DNA of 7,477 nt from Candidatus Sumerlaeota bacterium (GTDB lineage: Bacteria; CG03; SLGR01), in contig SLGR01000215.1 of the NCBI GenBank assembly GCA_007136585.1, forward strand, positions 1 to 7,477, read 5' to 3'. The notes beneath the pieces are model-generated. The model ran no database searches and was not told the DNA's origin. It saw only the letters and a list, made by a program, of their open reading frames with translations. Both the position numbers and the translations under genes were made by a program. This document shows positions 1 to 5,742 of this stretch, in pieces (position 1 is the first letter of the stretch; every line of letters begins with the position of its first letter).

Positions 1-202
1 CATCAGGATCGACAAGGTTTACTATCTTGTTTGAATCCATATCAAGTTCACCGGTAGAAGTCAGCGCCGAAGTAACTGTATCCGCCGTAAGAGCGCCGGT
101 TACATCAAGGTCTCCGCCTACATTGAGGTTATCCGAAAGATCTGCGGCTCCGGTTACATCCAGAGTTCCCGAGACCACGGCATCCCCCATTACGTCAAGG
201 TC
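1..202 (-). repeat. Long in-frame repeat A, copy 2
   Basis: This stretch aligns without gaps to 619-820, offset 618 bp, which is exactly 206 codons. By eye about 31 of 202 positions differ (about 85% identity). It encodes the module running from the GTLDVTGAADLSDNLNVGG stretch to NKIVNL and the following PD residues. It may continue past the window edge. Confidence 0.9.
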
Positions 203-1624
203 AAATTGAATCTCGGCTGACTCCGTTATAGTAAGCGTGGAAAAAGTGACAACCGAACCGGTGGTTACGTCCTGGTCCATTTCAAAGAGCTGATGCGCCC
301 CCTGGCCGGTATTTACAGAAGCGAATTCAACCGCATCTGTTGTCCGGAGATTCTGGTCCATCATATATACATCAGTGGCGCCCTGACCTGTATCTATTGT
401 GTCCGCCGTAAGCGCTCCGGATACACCGAGGTCTCCGCCCACATCAAGGTCTGTCCCCACGTCCAAGTCGCCCGTTATCACCGTGTCGCTTGATACAGTC
501 ACGAGCTTCGTGAAGGTATTGAGCCCCGTGAAGGTCTGCGTGGCGCTAAGGACCGCCGCGGATTCACCTCCTCCGGTCAGACTGTCCACGTATGCCTTTG
601 TAACCGCGTCCTGGGGATCATCAGGGTCGGCAAGGTTTACTATCTTGTTTGAAACCATATCAAGATCGCCTGTAGAAGTCAGCGCCGAAGTAACTGTAGC
701 AGCTGTAAGGTCTCCGGTTACGCCAAGGTCCCCGCCCACATTGAGGTTATCAGAAAGATCTGCGGCTCCCGTTACATCCAGGGTGCCCAGAACCGTCGCG
801 TCTCCGATAACATCAAGGTCTGTCCCTACGCCCAAATCACCTGTTATCACCGTATTGCTTGATACAGTCACGAGCTTCGTGAAGGTATTGAGCCCCGTGA
901 AGGTCTGCGTGGCGTGAAGCACAGCCGCATTACCTCCGCCGGACTGGGCGTCTACATACCCCTTTGAGGCGGCTTCGTGGAATTCAACCGGAAGCGGCAG
1001 GTTTACGATCCTGTTGCCGTCCATATCCAGGTCCGCATCCATATCTATACTGACGCTGGCGTGAGAATCGGTGCTTTCCGATACGGAAAAATAAGAGTCG
1101 TCGAATATAAGCGCCTTGGTCGGTTCCGTTATTACATTGGTCCCCAGGTTGACGCTGAACTCGGCTGATTCAACGGCGGGCACATTAGTAAGGTTGCTGT
1201 AATCAAGATAATATGAAGGGGATTCGCCTCCGAGAAGGTCGGCATCCTGGGCCCTTACCGCGTACATAGCATAACCTGAACCGCTGAGTTTATACCTCGG
1301 AGTCATCTCGCCGTCTTCTTCTACTTCCACGCCCAGCCAGTACTGAGCGTCAAAATCAAGTGAGCTGACATCAAGGTCAGCGGAATATAAACCGTTACTG
1401 TCAACAGTGACCGTCTCGCTAAGCGTAAGAAGGGATGAGCCCCCGGTCTCCGCAGCATAGAACCTGAAGACGACACTCTTCTCGCCTGATGCCGCCCGGC
1501 CGTCACTATCGGTCAGCACGCCCTGGAAGTTAAGTGTTTTGGGAACAGATGCCGATACGGCAGAAACAGCAACTAATCCGGCAACCAGCCAACAGCCCAG
1601 AAGAATACGGGATTTCATACTCAT
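1..1624 (-). CDS. Secreted modular repeat protein with tail-fibre-like repeats (partial, C-terminus outside window)
   Basis: 541 codons are visible and the frame is open to base 1, so the C-terminus is missing. The ATG at 1624 has AAAGGAG at 1632-1638, 7 nt upstream; a second ATG lies two codons in. Residues 1-25 form a signal peptide (KSR, then a hydrophobic stretch, cleavage likely after VSA25), so the product is exported. Residues 28-133 (PKTLNFQGVLTDSDG through PRYKLSGSGYAMYAV and ADLLGG) match an N-terminal domain common in secreted proteins of Omnitrophota- and Elusimicrobia-like bacteria (from memory). After that come modules with NRIVNL or NKIVNL at residues 204, 326 and 532, followed in the first two by ASKGYVD or AVTKAYVD, as in phage tail fibres. 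Short LDVTGA/LNVGGD-like repeats of about six residues suggest a beta-solenoid. A C-terminal S74-type chaperone or adhesin domain could follow but is not visible. It is likely an adhesin or surface fibre; exact role unknown. Confidence 0.85.
   Translation of the reverse strand, partial: MSMKSRILLGCWLVAGLVAVSAVSASVPKTLNFQGVLTDSDGRAASGEKSVVFRFYAAETGGSSLLTLSETVTVDSNGLYSADLDVSSLDFDAQYWLGVEVEEDGEMTPRYKLSGSGYAMYAVRAQDADLLGGESPSYYLDYSNLTNVPAVESAEFSVNLGTNVITEPTKALIFDDSYFSVSESTDSHASVSIDMDADLDMDGNRIVNLPLPVEFHEAASKGYVDAQSGGGNAAVLHATQTFTGLNTFTKLVTVSSNTVITGDLGVGTDLDVIGDATVLGTLDVTGAADLSDNLNVGGDLGVTGDLTAATVTSALTSTGDLDMVSNKIVNLADPDDPQDAVTKAYVDSLTGGGESAAVLSATQTFTGLNTFTKLVTVSSDTVITGDLDVGTDLDVGGDLGVSGALTADTIDTGQGATDVYMMDQNLRTTDAVEFASVNTGQGAHQLFEMDQDVTTGSVVTFSTLTITESAEIQFDLDVMGDAVVSGTLDVTGAADLSDNLNVGGDLDVTGALTADTVTSALTSTGELDMDSNKIVNLVDPD
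230..391 (-). repeat. Diverged 81-bp tandem repeat (27 residues, two units)
   Basis: Unit one is residues 412-438 (311-391) and unit two residues 439-465 (230-310). Both start TGQGA, then give MDQNLRTTDAVEFASVN versus MDQDVTTGSVVTFSTLT. The protein pattern is clear but the DNA has diverged much more than repeats A and B. The 'DQ-x-V-x-T-T-x-x-V-x-F' pattern is common in bacterial and phage fibre proteins. Confidence 0.7.
442..545 (-). repeat. Repeat B, copy 2
   Basis: It aligns without gaps to 811-914, offset 369 bp (123 codons), with about 7 differences in 104 bases. Bases 488-545 are identical to 857-914 over 58 bp. It encodes the ATQTFTGLNTFTKLVTVSS segment and the following TVITGDL. Confidence 0.9.
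619..820 (-). repeat. Long in-frame repeat A, copy 1
   Basis: Partner of 1-202, colinear with no insertions or deletions. The 618-bp spacing is a multiple of three, so both copies are read in the same frame of the surface-protein gene. Confidence 0.9.
811..914 (-). repeat. Repeat B, copy 1
   Basis: Partner of 442-545. The 58-bp identical core (857-914) sits just after the first YVD motif in reading order and encodes the ATQTFTGLNTFTKLVTVSS segment. It partly overlaps the end of repeat A copy 1 (811-820). Confidence 0.9.
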
Positions 1625-1795
1625 GTAACTACTCCTTTGCAAGGTAGAACTCCTGACACCAATAAACCTTTTTTCTTTTTCCATATTTATGTAAGTTTAA
1701 CTTACTGCTGCGGCGCCTTTAGAAACCCGGCGCCTTTATTTTACCTTAAGGTCTGTTCTTTATATGAGCGGTCTCATTTAAAGAAAGTAAAATAA
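1625..1795 (-). other. Palindrome-rich 5' leader of the surface-protein gene
   Basis: About 170 nt separate the predicted transcription start (near 1795) from the ATG at 1624, and no reading frame of note lies in it. It holds a 15-bp palindrome GTAAGTTTAACTTAC (1691-1705), a GGCGCC/GGCGCC stem (1712-1717 with 1729-1734) inside an 11-bp direct repeat CGGCGCCTTTA (1711-1721 and 1728-1738), the palindrome ACCTTAAGGT (1743-1752), and ATGAG-CGGT-CTCAT (1764-1777). I recognise no known riboswitch consensus. Regulation at the leader is possible but unproven. Confidence 0.45.
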
Positions 1796-1801
1796 TTATG
1801 G

Positions 1802-1830
1802 ATTCTACCTATTGATTTTTTTTCTGTCAA
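1802..1830 (-). promoter_or_regulatory. Sigma70-type promoter for the surface-protein gene
   Basis: On the minus strand the -35 box TTGACA (1825-1830) is a perfect consensus. A 17-nt A-rich spacer separates it from the -10 box TAGAAT (1802-1807), which matches 5 of 6. No other gene starts downstream before the ATG at 1624, so this is the natural promoter for that gene and implies strong basal expression. Confidence 0.75.
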
Positions 1831-1891
1831 CTTTTTTATCAGTCTTTTCCATGTTTTCCGGGATAATTTCAGCAGGGAAACTAAAGAAATA

Positions 1892-1926
1892 GTATCCGGT
1901 TTCCCGGAAGGGTCCCTTCCGGATAC
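1892..1926 (-). terminator. Candidate terminator of the kinase/radical SAM operon
   Basis: Read on the minus strand, GTATCCGG (1919-1926) pairs with CCGGATAC (1892-1899), followed by the T-rich stretch TATTTCTTTAGTTT. Inside it lies a 19-bp palindrome, CCGGAAGGG-T-CCCTTCCGG (1904-1922), which competes for the same CCGG. It stands about 50 nt past the radical SAM stop codon and just before the next promoter, the expected place for a terminator. The T-tract is imperfect, so the call is tentative. Confidence 0.4.
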
Positions 1927-1977
1927 AGACCGAAGGAGCGCGGGGTTTTGGGGCCGGCCTTAAGGCGGGGAGAGTGG

Positions 1978-2847
1978 TCAGAGACCCCTTAAAAAATCAG
2001 GGCGGAGGGTGATATCCCCTGCGAGGGCCCTCTCTATATCCATTAAGAGCCTCTCCCGGTCGCGGGGGAGGCGCCCCTGAAGGGGCAGGTAATTGGAGGC
2101 GTGGTTAGAGCGGAAGACCGTTCTCTCAAGGTTGAGGTTTTTAAGTATATCACGGGCCTCAATGAGAATCTCCCGGGAGTCAAGTTCTATGAACTCCCCT
2201 TTCCGGGCCTGATTGTGAAGGCGGGTGCCCGGTATGAGCATTACAGATAGAAACGAGAGGTACGCCGGCTGCATCAGGTTGAGAGCCCTTGCGGTCTCAC
2301 TTACGTGCTGGCCGGAATATTTCCTGCCGCCAAGCCCCAGCAGGACTATGACCGATGATTTAATACCCGCTTCGGCGCAGCGCCTCACGCTTCTTACCAT
2401 CTCCTCCGCGGAGGAGGATTTAGAGCATCTCTCAAGAACCTTACGGGATCCGCTCTCAAGCCCTATGTAGATGAGGTTCAGGCGGTTCTCCCTGAGATTC
2501 CTGAGGGAGGTTATATCCCGCCGGGAGATATTGTACCCGTTTGCGTAGGAAGATACCCGGGTCAGGGCAGGAAAGGATTCGCGGAGATTATTAAGAACCT
2601 CCGTAAGGAGAAGGTCATCCGCCGAGAGAGCGTCTCCGTCCAAGAGAAAAACCCGCCTGGTTCGGGGGCGCGATCTGGCCCCGGCGGCTATATCTCCGAG
2701 TATCTCCTCCTTATCCTTTACCCTGTACTTCTTTTCAATGTATGCACCGCAGAAAGAGCAGGTATTGGATGAACATCCCACGGTCACCTGAAGGAGAAAA
2801 CTCCCCGCCTCCGCGGGAGGGCGTATAACGGGTTCTACTATAGGCAC
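1978..2847 (-). CDS. Radical SAM protein with CX4CX2C cluster motif
   Basis: 289 residues. The motif VGCSSNTCSFCGAY puts cysteines at 25, 30 and 33, spaced CX4CX2C, to bind the 4Fe-4S cluster that cleaves S-adenosylmethionine. LDGDAL (69-74), YIGLESGS (127-134) and VLLGLGG (168-174) mark the following beta strands and the SAM pocket. FRSNHASNYLPLQGRLP (245-261) near the C-terminus is, from memory, typical of a COG1032-like radical SAM group whose members carry 'GCSHNxCTFC'. No B12-binding or extra cluster domain is visible. The substrate is unknown; members are often loosely called Fe-S oxidoreductases or HemN/Elp3-like. The start is GTG, with no in-frame ATG before the cysteines, an upstream in-frame TAA, and only a poor ribosome site. 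It begins 13 nt after the kinase stop, so it is very likely co-transcribed and perhaps translated by coupling. Confidence 0.88.
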   Translation of the reverse strand: MPIVEPVIRPPAEAGSFLLQVTVGCSSNTCSFCGAYIEKKYRVKDKEEILGDIAAGARSRPRTRRVFLLDGDALSADDLLLTEVLNNLRESFPALTRVSSYANGYNISRRDITSLRNLRENRLNLIYIGLESGSRKVLERCSKSSSAEEMVRSVRRCAEAGIKSSVIVLLGLGGRKYSGQHVSETARALNLMQPAYLSFLSVMLIPGTRLHNQARKGEFIELDSREILIEARDILKNLNLERTVFRSNHASNYLPLQGRLPRDRERLLMDIERALAGDITLRPDFLRGL

Positions 2848-2860
2848 TTTCCGGGAGGTA

Positions 2861-4567
2861 TCACTCGTTATGGGGGATTATGTACTGGCTCCCGCCTATG
2901 AACTCCCTCAGCGGAGAGGTCCCCGGGACCAGATCCAGGTCTTTCAGGGGGGACACCGTGTTTAAGAGCATCATTGTGCGGACCCCTCTTATGTACGGGT
3001 CCAGGCGACCCTCCTCCCTGAGCCGGTCTATGAAGGCATCATCCGGGAGCGAACCCTCCAGGGATTTTTTGAGCACGGGGAGCTCGTAGGGAAGCCCCGA
3101 GTTTATTACCGCGTCCGTGGAGAATATGTAGGGGAGTATATGCTTTAGCTCGCCTTTCCTTACGTAGGGCCAGTGGGCCAGGGTCTGTTTGGTCCCGTAC
3201 CCCCTGTATTTAACGTCCCTTATCATCCTCTTGAGCATCCTTATATCCGCCCACCTGGTGTAGGAGCCCTCGCAGTCTCTGAGTATATTCATTGATTCTA
3301 TATATATGCTGAACTTGTTGGCGGCAGGGACCGAGGCCGTCAGTTTCCTGTAAAGGCCGTGAAGGCAGTCTATGAGAAGTATCTCGTCATCTTTCAGGAA
3401 GAACTCCACGCATTTCTCCCTTTTACCGCTCTTGAAGTTATAGCAGGGTTTCTCTATGGAATTTCCGGCAAGGAGGGCCCCGAAATGCTCGTTAAGAAGC
3501 TCTATATCTATGGCCTCGGGCATCTCAAAATCGTAATCCCCGAACTCGTCCTTCGGCTGGTCGCTCAGGTTCTTGAAATAGTCGTCAACGTTAAGCTGCT
3601 TGAGCCTGTACCCGGCCCTGCTGAGCTCCTGTTCTATTATAACCGTAGTGGTGGTCTTATTGGAGCAGGAGGGGCCGGCTATTATGACCATCTTCACCTC
3701 ATTCAGGCGCCCGAGTATCTTCTCTATGGTCTCATTGACATTATCTATATACCGCTTATCGGAGAGTTCTATAAGCTGCCTTATATCCTTTCCGCCCCTG
3801 TTATTGACCCAGTCGTTAAGAGTGAATATGTTCTCGCACTCGTTCTCTATATTCCATTCCAGGGTCCTGCGGCACATATCGTAATGGATACCGTTTCTGG
3901 TGAACTGTTCGGGGGATATCTCCCCCCTGCGGATCTTGTTCTTTCCTTCGCGGAAGATCATAAACCCTTCGGCTGTCTCCACCTCGCCTATATCCTTGAG
4001 GACGGTCTCAATTGTATCCATCATATAATCCCTTGAGGGGTAGAGTTCGGTCTCCGGTATGTTTTTCTTTGAGATTTCCGTAACCTTTCCGGCCAGGAAA
4101 ACACTCATCTGTTTTTTCTCTTCTTCCGATACGGGGGGAAAGAGCCCTGTGGTGTACTTTTCTTCCAGCCCGGACTCGTCAATTATCTCTTCTACGAACC
4201 TGCTGATCCCACCTTCTTTTTCCGAGACCCCTGCCCCTGTGCGCTCCCTGAACTCCTCAAGAAGCGCCAGGGAAAGGCGCCTGGTCACAAAGGCGTTCTC
4301 CAGGCGCCGGAGCCGCTCCTGGGGCCTGAAGTTTATGAATTTCCTGAAGATATCCTCCAGGAGCCATCCGAGGTTATAGAACCTGTCATAGGCTCTCTTA
4401 TAGATAACCTCGTAGTACTTCCTTGCCCTTCTCTCGGCTATCCAGCGGCTGGCCCGCTCGACATCCATTATAGCCGAAACAAGCGAATCTATTACCCGGG
4501 CCGGGTCATAGGTTTCCACCCGGCCGTCCTTGGTTATTATCTTTTCTATCTCCGCGGGTATGCTCAT
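2861..4567 (-). CDS. ATP-cone / uridine-kinase-like P-loop protein (TM0751-type)
   Basis: 568 residues from ATG 4567. Residues 4-70 or so (IEKIITKDGRVETYDPARVI) form an ATP-cone, a nucleotide-sensing regulatory domain. A helical linker follows. The C-terminal half is a nucleoside/uridine-kinase-like domain: P-loop GPSCSNKTT (298-306), NVDDYF (326-331), YDFEMPEAID (345-354), YNFKSGKR (376-383), LIDCLHGL (398-405), and the family C-terminus SPLREFIGGS (551-560). Such proteins are presumed to phosphorylate a nucleoside using ATP or GTP, with the cone as allosteric sensor. The substrate here is not proven. The P-loop has Asn303 where GxxxxGK[ST] expects Gly; Lys304 and Thr305 are kept. The ATG is chosen because GGGAGGGG lies upstream and the promoter sits just before it; a longer TTG frame to 4627 would start inside the promoter. 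First gene of an operon with the radical SAM gene. Confidence 0.88.
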   Translation of the reverse strand: MSIPAEIEKIITKDGRVETYDPARVIDSLVSAIMDVERASRWIAERRARKYYEVIYKRAYDRFYNLGWLLEDIFRKFINFRPQERLRRLENAFVTRRLSLALLEEFRERTGAGVSEKEGGISRFVEEIIDESGLEEKYTTGLFPPVSEEEKKQMSVFLAGKVTEISKKNIPETELYPSRDYMMDTIETVLKDIGEVETAEGFMIFREGKNKIRRGEISPEQFTRNGIHYDMCRRTLEWNIENECENIFTLNDWVNNRGGKDIRQLIELSDKRYIDNVNETIEKILGRLNEVKMVIIAGPSCSNKTTTTVIIEQELSRAGYRLKQLNVDDYFKNLSDQPKDEFGDYDFEMPEAIDIELLNEHFGALLAGNSIEKPCYNFKSGKREKCVEFFLKDDEILLIDCLHGLYRKLTASVPAANKFSIYIESMNILRDCEGSYTRWADIRMLKRMIRDVKYRGYGTKQTLAHWPYVRKGELKHILPYIFSTDAVINSGLPYELPVLKKSLEGSLPDDAFIDRLREEGRLDPYIRGVRTMMLLNTVSPLKDLDLVPGTSPLREFIGGSQYIIPHNE

Positions 4568-4569
4568 AT

Positions 4570-4577
4570 CCCCTCCC
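4570..4577 (-). promoter_or_regulatory. Ribosome binding site that sets the kinase start
   Basis: GGGAGGGG on the minus strand ends 2 nt before the ATG at 4567, and its GGAGG core is about 4 nt away. An in-frame ATG at 4579 and a TTG at 4627 lie upstream but have no such site. Confidence 0.6.
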
Positions 4578-4606
4578 ATCGGTTTAAACTCCCCGGCATC
4601 CGTATT

Positions 4607-4635
4607 ATTATAAGGCCAAGAAACCAATTATTCAA
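4607..4635 (-). promoter_or_regulatory. Sigma70-type promoter for the kinase/radical SAM operon
   Basis: Minus-strand TTGAAT (4630-4635), a 17-nt spacer, then the perfect -10 box TATAAT (4607-4612). Transcription should start near 4600, leaving about 33 nt of leader before ATG 4567. It lies in the 119-nt gap after the cyclophilin-like gene, so the kinase operon has its own promoter, although read-through from upstream is possible since I see no clear terminator there. Confidence 0.75.
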
Positions 4636-4686
4636 TAGGGACGGATGTGAAAAAGTGAATATTCGGAGAAGGAGTAACCGGGAGGG

Positions 4687-5049
4687 TTAAGGCTCCAGAC
4701 GGATATCGTCCCCGTCCGAGACCTTCTTCCACTCCCCGGGATCGCCGAGGAGCTTCCCCAGGGGGTTTACAGCCGAGGCCGGCCTTATCTCACCGGGAGA
4801 GGAGACGGGGGTCATACCGAAAAATATGCAGAAGGCGTTTCCCCGGGGCCAGTAGGCTATATCCCCCTCCTCTACTGTCTCGACAGGGTTCTCCGGAGGG
4901 GAATCCACCGGAACTGAGAAGTAAATCTCATCGCCCCAGGTATTTACCTTTCCTTCAACGGGGAGCGCCCCGGCAAGGGCCTTTGCCGTATCCGAACCGT
5001 TAAGCTCGGCCTCCATGCTTACCTTCCCGGAAGTTATCTTTATCCGCAC
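4687..5049 (-). CDS. Cyclophilin-like fold protein, TM1367 type (Cyclophil_like family)
   Basis: 120 residues, full length for this family. The signature runs throughout: MRIKITSGKVSMEAEL at the start, TAKALAGALPVEGKVNTWG (21-39), GDEIYFSVPV (39-48), EEGDIAYWPRGNAFCIFFG (60-78) and TPVSSPGEI (80-88). From memory this matches PF04126, whose Thermotoga member TM1367 has a cyclophilin-like beta-barrel. Prolyl isomerase activity has not been established for the family, so no enzyme activity is claimed. No signal peptide, so cytoplasmic. The start is GTG 5049, lying inside the last codons of the upstream ElbB-like gene (10-bp overlap). GGAGG stands about 10 nt before it within that gene, so translation is probably coupled. 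Last gene of the four-gene run. Confidence 0.85.
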   Translation of the reverse strand: MRIKITSGKVSMEAELNGSDTAKALAGALPVEGKVNTWGDEIYFSVPVDSPPENPVETVEEGDIAYWPRGNAFCIFFGMTPVSSPGEIRPASAVNPLGKLLGDPGEWKKVSDGDDIRLEP

Positions 5050-5705
5050 AGCCTTACAACCTCCTCAACAAGTTTCCTTATTCCCCGGGATATATCTGAT
5101 ATCCCGGGGCCAAGCATATAGGCCGGGGTGGATACTATAAGGTTCTCCTCGTCGGTATGGGCCTCGGAAACACCTTTTTCCACGTGCCGGCACCCCAGGG
5201 TTTCTATGACCCCGGCCGTGGCGGTATCGTTTCCTATGGTAAGCGAAGGTGAATACTCCCCGAGAACCGCGGCCGCAAGGACTGGAGCTATGCAGATAAA
5301 CCCCATAGGTTTTCTGCTCTCACGCATCTCATTTATCAGCCTTTCCACTTCCGGGGTTACTGTCAGATCCTTTCCTTTGAGAGCGTAATCGCTTAAATTC
5401 CCGGCAGCCCCGGAACCTCCGGGGAAGATAAGCCCGTCAAGATCATTTGCCCCAGCCTGGCTGATATTTTTAATCTCTCCTCTTGCTATGCGGGCGGACT
5501 CCTCCAGGACATTACGCTCACCGCCCGAGACGCTCCCGTCCAGATGGTTTATGACCCGGGACTGGGGGATATCCGGGGCCAGGCAGAAGCTCTCGCATCC
5601 CAGACGTTCTATCTCAAGAAGGGTAAGAACAGATTCGTGTATCTCTGCTCCGTCATATACTCCGCACCCCGATAATACAACCCCTATGCGCATCCCTTTT
5701 CTCAT
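5040..5705 (-). CDS. elbB: ElbB-like DJ-1/PfpI family protein (isoprenoid-biosynthesis-associated glyoxalase family)
   Basis: 221 residues, close to E. coli ElbB in length. The family signature is strong: IGVVLSGCGVYDGAEIHE (7-24), APDIPQSRVINHLDG (43-57), RNVLEESARIARGEI (64-78), DGLIFPGGSGAAGNLSDY (90-107), GFICIAP (135-141) with the predicted nucleophile Cys138 at the elbow, and STPAYMLGPGI (192-202). ElbB proteins show weak glyoxalase activity in vitro and were linked to isoprenoid synthesis; the true substrate is unsettled. Differences from the E. coli sequence as I remember it: the PGGFGAAKNLS stretch reads PGGSGAAGNLS here, losing Phe and Lys. ATG 5705 has AAGGGGG at 5710-5716, 4 nt away; another ATG lies four codons in. 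It follows the SLOG gene by 37 nt and overlaps the next gene. Confidence 0.92.
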   Translation of the reverse strand: MRKGMRIGVVLSGCGVYDGAEIHESVLTLLEIERLGCESFCLAPDIPQSRVINHLDGSVSGGERNVLEESARIARGEIKNISQAGANDLDGLIFPGGSGAAGNLSDYALKGKDLTVTPEVERLINEMRESRKPMGFICIAPVLAAAVLGEYSPSLTIGNDTATAGVIETLGCRHVEKGVSEAHTDEENLIVSTPAYMLGPGISDISRGIRKLVEEVVRLCG

Positions 5706-5742
5706 ATTACCCCCTTTTCGCCTTCAACTACGTTCAAACTGC

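Noticed and set aside
399-917. Plus-strand open frame of 172 codons
   Set aside because: It is antisense to the surface-protein repeats, has biased Ser/Pro/Thr/Val composition mirroring those repeats, and has no ribosome site or promoter.
1-920. CRISPR-like array
   Set aside because: Repeats are long, diverged, spaced in multiples of three and coding; there are no short uniform repeats with unique spacers.
1589-1600. Lipobox LLGC at residues 8-11 of the surface protein
   Set aside because: It lies too near the N-terminus and the hydrophobic core continues past it to a standard cleavage site after VSA25, so an ordinary signal peptide fits better.
1711-1738. GGCGCC hairpin followed by TTTATTTT as a plus-strand terminator
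   Set aside because: No plus-strand gene lies upstream, the stem has only six pairs with an 11-nt loop, and on the transcribed minus strand no T-tract follows.
1625-1800. Known riboswitch (c-di-GMP, cobalamin, TPP) in the leader
   Set aside because: None of the conserved core sequences I know for these classes is present.
3359-4036. Plus-strand open frame of 225 codons
   Set aside because: It lies wholly opposite the kinase gene, whose motifs fill the same span. It shows no family motif and results from codon bias on the other strand.
4628-4686. Terminator after the cyclophilin-like gene
   Set aside because: Only short, weak complementarity (GGAG/CTCC) and an 8-bp GAATATTC palindrome are present, with no stem followed by a T-tract on the minus strand.
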